Source of the DNA: Bacteroidales bacterium UBA1714
Lineage (GTDB): Bacteria > Bacteroidota > Bacteroidia > Bacteroidales > Paludibacteraceae
Direction: 5' to 3'
Length of the DNA: 49,719 nucleotides
Assembly: GCA_002317295.1 (NCBI GenBank)
Contig: DCIY01000025.1
Coordinates: forward strand, 1 to 49,719
Shown here: piece after piece, positions 1-7,258 of the stretch
Layout: every line of letters begins with the position of its first letter
Numbering within the stretch: the first letter of the stretch is position 1
Notes under the pieces: generated by a model
What the model was told of the DNA's origin: nothing
The model's database searches: none
What the model saw: only the letters and a program-made list of their open reading frames with translations
Made by a program: the position numbers and the translations under genes

Positions 1-330
1 GTCACAGAAACTATCTACGAAGAAATTGAAGTACTTGAAGATACCTAAGATTAATAGATTGACAACTATATTGAGTGTAAGCCACAACTTAGGTTTGGAT
101 GATTGGTTGATAAGTAAGCCACTACCCCATGAGCAGAATGATGTAAGGGCGATAAGAATGAGGAAACGCCAATTCCACCAACCATAGAAGATATAACTAA
201 CAACAACGACAAAGAGGTTTTGCCAAAGGAGTTGTTTAGAGCAACGCTTTAGGGCATAGTCGAAGACGAACCAGTAAAGCAGGAACACCAAAGGTAGAAA
301 AATTGCAAACTCTAATGAGTTGAATAGCAT
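1..330 (-). CDS. MBOAT family O-acyltransferase (AlgI/DltB-like), 5' part only
   Basis: Reading the minus strand from an ATG at 330 gives 110 open codons that run off the left edge, so only the N-terminus is present. The peptide starts MLFNSLEFAIFLPLVFLLYW and is strongly hydrophobic, with about three membrane segments. A stretch reading SYIFYGWWNWRFLILI at residues 55-70 is the signature found near the N-terminus of AlgI/DltB-type membrane-bound O-acyltransferases. That family transfers acyl, usually acetyl, groups onto extracellular polysaccharide or teichoic acid across the membrane. The catalytic histidine lies further downstream and is outside the window. An acetylated envelope glycan would fit the polysaccharide locus at 6-18 kb, but the substrate is unknown. 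Family call is firm; specific function is not. Confidence 0.85.
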   Translation of the reverse strand, partial: MLFNSLEFAIFLPLVFLLYWFVFDYALKRCSKQLLWQNLFVVVVSYIFYGWWNWRFLILIALTSFCSWGSGLLINQSSKPKLWLTLNIVVNLLILGIFKYFNFFVDSFCD

Positions 331-720
331 ACTGCAATTATATTTTATGAACCACGCTATCTCATATACTCACAATAAAAAAGCGCAGGTTCGAGTTGTT
401 TACTCGTCCTGCACTACTAGGCTGTGGAAATTGCCCTTATTTGTGAACGAGCAACTCAAGCCTACGCCGTATGTAAACGCACATAAACCACACCCCCAAG
501 GTGCAGTATAGTGTAAAAATACACACTACATAGACGCTCATTGCCTCGTCTTGACAAATAATTCGTTGAATTTTCCACATTCAGTAGTGCCAAGAACAAA
601 GCGTATTAAACGCCTTTTGATAAATATGTTCTTACTGTTTTACATCGGTAAGCGATGCCCGCCATTTTACGTCCTACGGCAGGGACGAGCAATCACGTTT
701 AAAGTCCTGATTAGCACGGA
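331..720 (-). ncRNA. Structured non-coding stretch, candidate minus-strand RNA or leader
   Basis: No convincing gene is present in these 390 bases; the short open frames have no recognisable protein character. Read on the minus strand the region is full of perfect hairpins: AGTCC/GGACT, CGTCC/GGACG, CATCG/CGATG, UAUGU/ACAUA, and a nested stem UAGGCU/AGCCUA enclosing UUGCUC/GGGCAA. It ends in a stem-loop followed by six T (377-412). This organisation, just upstream of the MBOAT gene, suggests either a small structured RNA or an attenuated leader. I did not find a TAnnTTTG promoter for it, and it matches no RNA family that I recognise. Confidence 0.35.
377..412 (-). terminator. Intrinsic terminator-like hairpin
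   Basis: On the minus strand GCAGG-CGAGT pairs with ACTCG-CCTGC (plus-strand 408-412 and 402-406 with 392-396 and 385-389) around a five-base loop, with a small internal bulge. It is followed by GC and six T. It lies after the toxin gene and before the MBOAT gene, so it would separate the two or attenuate read-through. Confidence 0.55.
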
Positions 721-996
721 CTATTTGTCGTTATAATGTTCTTCCACTTGAATGATAAGTATTTCTATCAATTCATCATGGATATTATAAATCATTCTAT
801 CATGAGCCGTTATTCGACGAGAATAAGTTATATCACCCCCACCCACAAGTGGCTCCGGATGTCCTATTCCTGTCCGTGGATGTTGAACCGTATCCTCCAG
901 AACTTTACAAAACTTCTTGTAAAGAGCAGGGTTAGACTTTTTCCACTTGGCAATAACTTTTAAGGCACTATTTTCAAAACTAAATGAATATATCAT
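721..996 (-). CDS. yoeB: Txe/YoeB family toxin (mRNA interferase)
   Basis: 91 residues, the normal size of the YoeB/RelE-fold toxins, which cleave mRNA at the ribosome. Diagnostic residues are visible: HPRTGIGHPEPL at about 39-50 containing the catalytic-position Glu, YSRRI at about 58-62, DRMIY at about 66-70, and a C-terminal EEHYNDK with the catalytic-position His near residue 87. The start ATG overlaps the stop of the upstream antitoxin gene by four bases (ATGA), implying translational coupling. The Glu, Arg and His positions expected for activity are all present, so it should be a functional toxin. Family assignment is strong; the name is by similarity. Confidence 0.88.
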   Translation of the reverse strand: MIYSFSFENSALKVIAKWKKSNPALYKKFCKVLEDTVQHPRTGIGHPEPLVGGGDITYSRRITAHDRMIYNIHDELIEILIIQVEEHYNDK

Positions 997-1253
997 AGTG
1001 CACTCAAATAGGCGTCCATTTCAGCTACAGTGCCAAACTTTGTCACTTTTCCATTAGCTAAATTCTTTTCTGCGCAAGTAATTTTACGTTTAAGCGTTGG
1101 AGAAATGACTTGATCCTGGCGCATGGGACGAACAGCAACTATGCCACGTATCATTTTAATGGCACGGGTAATAGCCGCTCTTTCCGCATTTTTGTCCAAT
1201 TCGATATTGAGACATAATGTACGCGCATCGGATGTTTGAACTGTATTATTCAT
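993..1253 (-). CDS. Probable antitoxin of the YoeB-type toxin
   Basis: 86 residues, first gene of the toxin-antitoxin pair. Role is inferred from position: it precedes and overlaps the toxin by four bases. The sequence does not show the usual YefM/Phd N-terminus. The first 35 residues (NNTVQTSDARTLCLNIELDK then a basic helix AAITRAIKMIRGI) could bind DNA. The C-terminal part, with LANGKVTKFGTVAEMDAYL, would contact the toxin. The start ATG lies 30 bp downstream of a TAnnTTTG box that is overlapped by a perfect palindrome, consistent with autorepression. It could belong to an undescribed antitoxin type, or be a diverged known one. Confidence 0.65.
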   Translation of the reverse strand: MNNTVQTSDARTLCLNIELDKNAERAAITRAIKMIRGIVAVRPMRQDQVISPTLKRKITCAEKNLANGKVTKFGTVAEMDAYLSAL

Positions 1254-1273
1254 GATTTTTATCTATTTATACT

Positions 1274-1315
1274 TTTTGCGACGCAAAAGTACAAAAAAAT
1301 TTTGACATATGCAAG
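1274..1315 (-). promoter_or_regulatory. Promoter and candidate operator of the toxin-antitoxin operon
   Basis: Minus strand: -7 box TACTTTTG at 1284-1291 and CTTGC -33 box at 1311-1315, separated by 19 nt. A perfect inverted repeat TTTTGCG-A-CGCAAAA (1274-1288) overlaps the -7 box and the likely transcription start, a classical place for antitoxin-mediated repression. Confidence 0.65.
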
Positions 1316-1351
1316 AAAAAATGCAGAATTTGCGAAAAAACTGCATTTTTA
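1316..1351. terminator. Hairpin with T-tracts on both sides
   Basis: ATGCAG (1321-1326) pairs with CTGCAT (1341-1346) around a 14-nt loop. Five or more T follow on the plus strand, and five T on the minus strand. It could end transcription arriving from the COG0523 GTPase gene before the toxin-antitoxin operon. The stem is short, so the call is tentative. Confidence 0.4.
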
Positions 1352-1420
1352 ACGACACGGCGCTTTGCGCCTACGACACGCCTAACGGCTACGACGGGCA
1401 AAGCCCTAACGACAACTAAA
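1351..1420. repeat. ACGAC-linker array with three mini-hairpins
   Basis: Three perfect hairpins are separated by a repeated TACGAC(AC) linker: GGCGC-TTT-GCGCC (1359-1371), GCC-TAAC-GGC (1380-1389) and GGGC-AAA-GCCC (1396-1406). This is the clearest example of the linker-plus-hairpin architecture found across the window. No gene is present here. Confidence 0.8.
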
Positions 1421-1426
1421 CAGCGC

Positions 1427-1457
1427 GAACCGTAGGTGAGCGCTGCAGCGCCGGTTC
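1427..1457. repeat. Inverted repeat with nested 12-bp palindrome
   Basis: GAACCG (1427-1432) pairs with CGGTTC (1452-1457). Inside it is the perfect palindrome GCGCTGCAGCGC (1440-1451). It lies between the ACGAC array and the TCTAGA direct repeat; function unknown. Confidence 0.6.
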
Positions 1458-1481
1458 GGCGGAGAGGCGAGGAGATGACAG

Positions 1482-1605
1482 ATCTAGACCGCTGCGCTCA
1501 TCTAGAAGCGCTAGAGGTTCTAGAGGGCAGAGGGGAACGCTACAGCGTGGTCGGAACATATATCTAGACCGCTGCGCTCATCTAGAAGCGCTAGAGGTTC
1601 TAGAG
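1482..1605. repeat. Direct repeat of a 44-bp TCTAGA-rich unit
   Basis: An identical 44-base segment occurs at 1482-1525 and 1562-1605 (period 80 bp). Each copy contains several TCTAGA/CTAG palindromes and ends with CTAGAGGTTCTAGAG, the reverse complement of a motif in the CTCTAGAAC array at 41333-41410. The 36-bp spacer carries an ACGC-TACA-GCGT hairpin. The second copy ends 16 bp before the stop codon of the GTPase gene. Confidence 0.85.
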
Positions 1606-1620
1606 AATAAACCTGTGAGG

Positions 1621-2739
1621 TTAGTCTAAACAGTTGTCCAGAGCGGCGGTGATGGCGGCGCGGTCGAGGTGTTGGCCAATGAAGACCAGCTTTTGCATGC
1701 GGTCACCATAGGTTTCGTCCCAGTCGCGGCGTAAGATAGCATCCTTCTCCATCAGGGCTTGCAGTTCATCCTTGGGCATGGTGGCATAAAAGTCGCCACA
1801 TGCTCTGAGATTAAACTGGCGTCCTGCCTGCTCAAACAGATAGCAGGTGTCATACTCGTCGGAGAAATAGCACATGCCTTTGCAACGAATGACGGATTGG
1901 GGCCACTGACGCGCCACAAAATCGTCAAATCGACCTAAATTCATGGGGCGACGACGATAATAGACAAATGTATCAATGCCATACTCATACGCTTCGCCTT
2001 CTTCCTCATTTTCCACTTCTCCTTCTACCCCTTCAATCCAAGCAGAAGAGCCTGCGACTTCGTCGAAGTTGAATAAGTGCGTGTTAATGAGTTGGTCCAA
2101 AGGTACCTCACAATAGTCGCAACCGATGATGGGCGCGTGCGGCTGAATGGCGCGAACAATGGCAGATATCTGACTTAACTCCTCTTCGCTCACCTCACTC
2201 ATTTTGTTCATCAGAATGAGGTTGCAGAACTCGATCTGTTGAATAACCAATGAAGCCAAATCATCCTCTGCGATATCCTTGCGTTGCAGGTCCTGACCGA
2301 GGGCAAATTCGTCGCGCAGACGCATGGCGTCACACACGGTAACGATAGCATCCAATACCGGCATGGGGTCTTCGGTAAAAGGCACCATTTGGCGATAAGA
2401 GCAGATGGTTTGGGCAATGGGCGCCGGTTCGCATATACCGGAGGCCTCAATGACGATGTAGTCAAATCGACGGGCAGCACACAAATCGTGAAGTTGCTGC
2501 ACCAAGTCCATTTTGAGCGTGCAGCAGATGCAACCATTGGTCAGAGAGAGCAGGTTATCGTCTTGTTGGTTAACTACCCCGCCCTGCTGAATGAGAGCGG
2601 CATCGATATTCACTTCGCCGATATCGTTAACGATAACAGCGAATCGTATCCCCGCCTGATTGGCGAGGATACGATTGAGTAATGTGGTCTTTCCGCTACC
2701 GAGATAACCGGTGAGCAGAAGTACTGGAAGCGTATTCAT
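1621..2739 (-). CDS. CobW/COG0523 family G3E GTPase, putative metallochaperone
   Basis: 372 residues from the ATG at 2739. A longer reading frame extends upstream, but the extra residues are encoded by an AATGCAG array and the end of the upstream gene, so I reject that start. Walker A GYLGSGKTT is at 11-19, the metal-binding CICC motif at 70-73, EASGICEP at 98-105 and the guanine-specificity motif NKMS at 178-181. A C-terminal CobW_C domain follows (about 255-360). Family members use GTP hydrolysis to deliver Zn, Co or other metals to target proteins. An acidic linker rich in Glu (about 230-250) may help bind metal. Nothing nearby shows which metal or client; I see no Zur box. Upstream is the DUF2723 gene, 34 nt away. 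Confidence 0.88.
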   Translation of the reverse strand: MNTLPVLLLTGYLGSGKTTLLNRILANQAGIRFAVIVNDIGEVNIDAALIQQGGVVNQQDDNLLSLTNGCICCTLKMDLVQQLHDLCAARRFDYIVIEASGICEPAPIAQTICSYRQMVPFTEDPMPVLDAIVTVCDAMRLRDEFALGQDLQRKDIAEDDLASLVIQQIEFCNLILMNKMSEVSEEELSQISAIVRAIQPHAPIIGCDYCEVPLDQLINTHLFNFDEVAGSSAWIEGVEGEVENEEEGEAYEYGIDTFVYYRRRPMNLGRFDDFVARQWPQSVIRCKGMCYFSDEYDTCYLFEQAGRQFNLRACGDFYATMPKDELQALMEKDAILRRDWDETYGDRMQKLVFIGQHLDRAAITAALDNCLD

Positions 2740-2773
2740 GAATGCAGAATGATGAATGCAGAATGCAAAATGA
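2740..2773. repeat. AATGCAG heptamer array
   Basis: The whole gap between the DUF2723 stop codon and the GTPase start codon consists of AATGCAG/AATGATG units. It replaces any ordinary ribosome-binding region for the GTPase gene. The same unit class occurs inside gcvT (34588-34620) and after gcvT (35290-35330). Confidence 0.75.
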
Positions 2774-5700
2774 CTAGTTGGCAGTGTACTGCTGATAAAT
2801 TGGATAATACTGATTGAACAATTCTTTCTGGTCTGCACGATCCATACACTGGAGAACAAATCCGAGTACGCCTATCTGATGACGGAGGGTCGATTGGGCA
2901 CCACGACGCTGTTCCTTATTGAGCGCATCGCCCCATACAAGGTATTCACGGCACGTTTCGGCCACCTTGGACATCATGGCGTTGGCCTTGGCGATATCTT
3001 CCTCGGTACCCAATGCATAGTACAGCGAAGCCATCGAAGCAGACGTGTAGTCGTAAGGAATATTGTACGATGGGAACATCTCTTCCCCATAGTCCAATAC
3101 CTCGCGGCACTTATCATACTGCCCCTCTCGCAACAAAGCATCTGCAAGTTGCATAAACATCATTCGGTGCGTGCGGCACATACGCATCAGGTTTTCGTCA
3201 ATATAGATACCCGGAGTATTCATGCCACCATAGCGGAACTTATGCATCATATTGTCATACATCAACTCCGTGTTGACACGCGGTTGTCCGTCACGGCTGC
3301 GCTCAGGCGTAATACGATAAGCCAGACCGGTGAGTTCGAAGTATGGTTCGAGTCCCAGATAGTAGTCATTACCAACGGTAACAGCGAAGTACATGGGACG
3401 CTGGAAATGGTTTTGAGACAGCATCTCGAGTACCATCATTTCCGAGCGTGTATAGCGGCGCGCCTCTTTGACAAAGATAGGTTGACCATCCGGAGCCTCA
3501 AAGTACAGTTTGGATGAAGGAATATAGTTTTCCCCATCTTTCTTGGTTCGAGGATCATCGGAGCGCAGGAAATTAAAGGCCTTGGAGATTTCCAACGGTT
3601 GGTTGAGTTTATTATCCACCCACACCACTTCGTTGTGTCCGGGCATATAATCCTTGTATTCCCACGTGATAGGCAATGCTTTGCTCTCATAGTACGGGCG
3701 TTGCATCTGAGAGATATACCAGTCGGTTTGCAGGTAACTGAGGTTGCATACACGCAAGTCTGTACCCTCTTCCTCTACTTCCTGGTTATACCACAATGGG
3801 AAGGTATCGTTGTCTCCGTTGGAGAAGATGATTCCCTGTGTCTCGCAAGAGCGTAAGTAGTTGGCTCCAAAGTCGCGGCAGGAGAAGCGATGGCTGCGGT
3901 CATGATCATCCCAGTTCTGTTGCGCCATGAGGGCAGGTACCCCTAAGCAAACGATGGCGATGACGGTAGCGATGACTGCTTTGAGTTTCTCATCTTTCAT
4001 GCGTTCACTAGCCCACTCGACCAATGCCATAACGCCCAAACCGACCCAAATACAGAAGGCATAGAAACTTCCTGCGTACGCGTAATCACGCTCACGCGGT
4101 TGATAAGGTGTCTGGTTGAGGTAAAGCACAATGGCCAAACCGGTGAGGAAGAACAGCAGGAAAGTAATGGTGAACGAACGCCAACCTTCTTTCTCTTTGG
4201 GATTATCTTCCTTGCGTTTGGAGCATTGCCAAACGATACCGATGATACCCAAAATGAGGGGTAACATATAGTATACATTATGTCCTTTATTCTCTTTGAG
4301 TTCGGTTGGCAACAAGGACTGATCACCCAGCATGGCGTTATCGATAAACGGAATACCTGTGATCCAGTTTCCTTTGGAAATATCGCCATAGGATTGGAGG
4401 TCATTTTGACGCCCGGAGAAGTTCCACATGAAGTAACGCCAGTACATGAAGTTGACCTGATAGCGGAAGAAGAATTTGAGGTTTTCCCCAAAGGTAGGAC
4501 AATACTCGGATTTCTGCTGACCGCAGTAATCATAGCGTACCTTACGTCCCTTAATATCCGCCCATTCCTTGTACGCAGAGACGTGACTGCCCTGAGAGGA
4601 GTACATACGTGGGAATAGCATGCAGAACTGGTCCATGTACTTATACGAAGTCTTGTGTCCAGTAACCACATAACGATCCTTCGCATCATCTGTTTTAGGA
4701 GCTGGAGCATATTGTGCGTGTCCTACTTTCTCAATAGGAATACACATGTTTCCTTTGATTTTGAGATCCACCGGAGCATTGTAAACCTGACCATAGAGCA
4801 AGGGGCGATCGCCATACTGCTCACGGTTGAGGTAATACTTGAGTGAGAACACATTATCGGGGGAGTTCTGGTCCATCGCAGGATCCGCATTGGAGCGAAT
4901 CACAATGGCAGCATAACTGGAGTAACCAATCAGGATGACCGCTACCATAATCAGGCCTGTATTGAGCCAGCGGTGAAGCGGACGATTGGTTTGTTCTACC
5001 AAACGATGGGTCGCTACAATACCCCAGGTGAGCAAACCTGCCACGAGGATAAGGTAGATATACAAGCCCGTATTGAATGGGCAGCCTAACATATTGGTAA
5101 ACAGCAATTCAAACCACCCTGCCACTGTGGGGAATCCCGGGATAATACCATACAGGATGACGCCCAGAATGACACACGAAATGAGGAAGGCAGAAATGAC
5201 TCCTTTCCACGAGAATGTATAGCGGCGGAAATAGTACACGAGCACGATGGCCGGGATGGTCAACAGGTTGAGCAGGTGAACGCCGATACTGAGTCCCATC
5301 AGGTAAGCGATCAGGATCAGCCACTTGTCAGAGCCCTCCATATCTGCCTGTTCGTCCCACTTGAGGATTAACCAAAAGACCACTGCGGTAAACAGGGATG
5401 AGGAAGCATAGACCTCACCCTCTACGGCAGAGAACCAGAAGGTATCGGAGAAGGTGTATGCCAATGCACCAACGGCACCTGCGCCCAAGAGGGCAATACC
5501 TTTGGACAATGTATTGGGTTCTACCAGTTTGCGTCCCAAAGCGGTAATGGTCCAGAACAGGAACAGGATACAGAATGCGGAAGCCAAAGCGGACATGGCA
5601 TTCACGCACATCGCCACATGACCGGCATCGCTGGCAAACAGGGAGAAGAAATGCCCCATCAGCATAAAGAAAGGTGCTCCGGGCGGGTGTCCTACGTCTA

Positions 5701-5836
5701 ATTTGTCAGCACTTGAAATAAACTCACCGCAATCCCAAAATGAGGCGGTCGGTTCAATCGTTAACAGATAGGTAGCAGCAGCGATGGCAAAGACTATCCA
5801 GCCGCAAACACTATCCCATAATTTGAAGTTTTTCAT
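2774..5836 (-). CDS. DUF2723 / GT117 family membrane protein (putative protein O-glycosyltransferase)
   Basis: 1020 residues from the ATG at 5836 (MKNFKLWDSVCGW), chosen because a promoter lies just upstream; the in-frame ATG at 5899 would be upstream of that promoter. The N-terminal half is a polytopic membrane domain with about ten helices. Near residues 31-40 is FWDCGEFI, with the acidic residues typical of PMT-like lipid-sugar-dependent transferases, followed by GHPPGAPFFMLMG. A second hydrophobic block lies around 520-650 with the signature NQTPYQPRERDYAYAGSFYA. The C-terminal 400 residues are soluble and helical and may be TPR-like. DUF2723 proteins are abundant in Bacteroidota and are thought to mannosylate or otherwise glycosylate exported proteins; this is family knowledge, not shown here. 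It is divergently transcribed from the polysaccharide locus. Confidence 0.85.
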   Translation of the reverse strand: MKNFKLWDSVCGWIVFAIAAATYLLTIEPTASFWDCGEFISSADKLDVGHPPGAPFFMLMGHFFSLFASDAGHVAMCVNAMSALASAFCILFLFWTITALGRKLVEPNTLSKGIALLGAGAVGALAYTFSDTFWFSAVEGEVYASSSLFTAVVFWLILKWDEQADMEGSDKWLILIAYLMGLSIGVHLLNLLTIPAIVLVYYFRRYTFSWKGVISAFLISCVILGVILYGIIPGFPTVAGWFELLFTNMLGCPFNTGLYIYLILVAGLLTWGIVATHRLVEQTNRPLHRWLNTGLIMVAVILIGYSSYAAIVIRSNADPAMDQNSPDNVFSLKYYLNREQYGDRPLLYGQVYNAPVDLKIKGNMCIPIEKVGHAQYAPAPKTDDAKDRYVVTGHKTSYKYMDQFCMLFPRMYSSQGSHVSAYKEWADIKGRKVRYDYCGQQKSEYCPTFGENLKFFFRYQVNFMYWRYFMWNFSGRQNDLQSYGDISKGNWITGIPFIDNAMLGDQSLLPTELKENKGHNVYYMLPLILGIIGIVWQCSKRKEDNPKEKEGWRSFTITFLLFFLTGLAIVLYLNQTPYQPRERDYAYAGSFYAFCIWVGLGVMALVEWASERMKDEKLKAVIATVIAIVCLGVPALMAQQNWDDHDRSHRFSCRDFGANYLRSCETQGIIFSNGDNDTFPLWYNQEVEEEGTDLRVCNLSYLQTDWYISQMQRPYYESKALPITWEYKDYMPGHNEVVWVDNKLNQPLEISKAFNFLRSDDPRTKKDGENYIPSSKLYFEAPDGQPIFVKEARRYTRSEMMVLEMLSQNHFQRPMYFAVTVGNDYYLGLEPYFELTGLAYRITPERSRDGQPRVNTELMYDNMMHKFRYGGMNTPGIYIDENLMRMCRTHRMMFMQLADALLREGQYDKCREVLDYGEEMFPSYNIPYDYTSASMASLYYALGTEEDIAKANAMMSKVAETCREYLVWGDALNKEQRRGAQSTLRHQIGVLGFVLQCMDRADQKELFNQYYPIYQQYTAN

Positions 5837-5868
5837 ACAAAATGAAGTTTTTTTGCCAAAAATTCGTG

Positions 5869-5900
5869 CAAAGTTACGCTTTTTTTTGGAACTGTGCAAA
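5869..5900 (-). promoter_or_regulatory. Promoter of the DUF2723 gene
   Basis: Minus strand -7 box TAACTTTG at 5869-5876 and -33 box TTTGC at 5896-5900, spaced by exactly 19 nt, the Bacteroidetes arrangement. It interlocks with the divergent promoter at 5885-5916. Confidence 0.75.
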
Positions 5901-5916
5901 TTTTTTTGTAACTTTG
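5885..5916 (+). promoter_or_regulatory. Promoter of the polysaccharide locus
   Basis: -7 box TAACTTTG at 5909-5916 with TTTGG at 5885-5889 as the -33 box (19-nt spacer). It lies 38 bp before the first gene of the cluster. No other promoter of this type was seen down to 17.9 kb, so the whole locus may be one transcript. Confidence 0.72.
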
Positions 5917-5954
5917 CGCCCGTTTTTGAAATCTATAATATATATTATAAGAAT

Positions 5955-7250
5955 ATGAAATTAAGTGACAGAAAGTTAGCCGTAGTAGGCTTAGGTTATG
6001 TAGGTCTTCCGTTAGCGGTAGAGTATGGTAAAAAGTACCGTGTTTTGGGTTTTGATGTCAATCAGGCCCGTGTAGAGGAGTTGACTCGTGGCGAAGACCA
6101 CACTTTGGAAGCTGATTTGGTTGGAATGAAGCAGGCACGTGAGTTGTGGGAGCATACAGGAAAAGTCGGTTTGTCATTTACCTGCGATGCCGAGCAGTTG
6201 AAACAGGTGAATACGTATATTGTGACCGTCCCCACCCCCATTGATCGGTTTAATAACCCTGATCTCACTCCACTTCTTAAGGCCAGTGAGACGATTGGCA
6301 AGACCTTGAACAAAGGGGATATTGTGATTTATGAGAGCACCGTTTATCCCGGTTGTACGGAGGAAGACTGTGTACCGGTGTTGGAGAAGTTTTCGGGTTT
6401 GAAGTTTAATGTGGATTTCTATTGCGGTTACAGTCCGGAGCGTATCAATCCGGGAGATAAGGTGAATACGTTAACCAAGATTAAGAAGATCACTTCCGGT
6501 TCCACCCCTGAGATTGCCGATTTGGTGGACCAGTTATACAATTCCATTTTGGAGAACGGCACGCACCGTGCACCGAATATGAAGGTGGCTGAAGCCGCCA
6601 AGGCAGTGGAAAACAGCCAGCGTGATGTCAATATCTCGTTTATGAACGAGTTGGCACTCATTTGTGACCGCGTGGGCATTGACACCAATGATGTAATTGA
6701 AGCAGCCGGTACCAAGTGGAACTTTTTGAAGTACCGTCCGGGATTGGTAGGAGGTCACTGTATTTCGGTGGATCCCTATTATCTGGCTCACAAGGCCAAG
6801 AGTCTGGGCTATGATCCTCAAGTCATCTTGTCCGGTCGTGCGGTGAATAACAGCATTGCCAAGTTTATTGCGGACAAGACCCTGAAACTGATGATTCAGA
6901 AGGATCATAAGATTCTGCATTCCAACGTGCTCATGTTGGGTATTACCTTTAAGGAGAATTGCCCGGACTGCCGAAATACCAAAGTGGTGGATATTGCCAA
7001 TGAGTTGGAAGAGTTTGGTTGCCATGTGGATATCTATGATCCATGGGCTAACCCCGAGGTGGTAAAACACGAGTATGGTAAGGAGTTGATTCCTGCCATT
7101 GATCCTGACAAGAAGTACGCCGCAGTGATTGCGTGTGTGAGTCACAACCAGTTTAAGACCTTTGATTTCCAAAAATACAGAGACCTGGGTGCCGTCATTT
7201 TTGATGTCAAGAATTTCGTAGATCGCAGTCTGGTTGATGGTCGTTTATAA
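5955..7250 (+). CDS. tviB: UDP-N-acetylhexosamine 6-dehydrogenase (TviB/WbpO-type)
   Basis: 431 residues from the ATG at 5955; an upstream in-frame extension crosses the promoter and is rejected. The N-terminal Rossmann motif is GLGYVGLPLA (12-21). Other marks are ESTVYPGCTEEDC, SPERINPGDK and the active-site segment GGHCISVDPYYL with the catalytic Cys at 269. This wording matches the TviB/WbpO branch rather than UDP-glucose dehydrogenase (Ugd). These enzymes oxidise C6 of UDP-GlcNAc or UDP-GalNAc with two NAD+ to give the uronic acid. It is the first gene of the polysaccharide cluster, so the polymer probably contains an N-acetylhexosaminuronic acid. Which epimer is used cannot be told from sequence. 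Confidence 0.87.
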   Translation: MKLSDRKLAVVGLGYVGLPLAVEYGKKYRVLGFDVNQARVEELTRGEDHTLEADLVGMKQARELWEHTGKVGLSFTCDAEQLKQVNTYIVTVPTPIDRFNNPDLTPLLKASETIGKTLNKGDIVIYESTVYPGCTEEDCVPVLEKFSGLKFNVDFYCGYSPERINPGDKVNTLTKIKKITSGSTPEIADLVDQLYNSILENGTHRAPNMKVAEAAKAVENSQRDVNISFMNELALICDRVGIDTNDVIEAAGTKWNFLKYRPGLVGGHCISVDPYYLAHKAKSLGYDPQVILSGRAVNNSIAKFIADKTLKLMIQKDHKILHSNVLMLGITFKENCPDCRNTKVVDIANELEEFGCHVDIYDPWANPEVVKHEYGKELIPAIDPDKKYAAVIACVSHNQFKTFDFQKYRDLGAVIFDVKNFVDRSLVDGRL

Positions 7251-7258
7251 TTCGCGTA

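Noticed and set aside
320..511. Open frame of 63 codons on the plus strand
   Set aside because: It overlaps the MBOAT start on the other strand and a strong terminator hairpin; no protein-like composition. More likely the shadow of a structured RNA region.
2740..2859. Longer N-terminus for the COG0523 GTPase
   Set aside because: The added residues come from the repeat array and the antisense of nothing conserved; Walker A normally lies about 10 residues from the start, as with the ATG at 2739.
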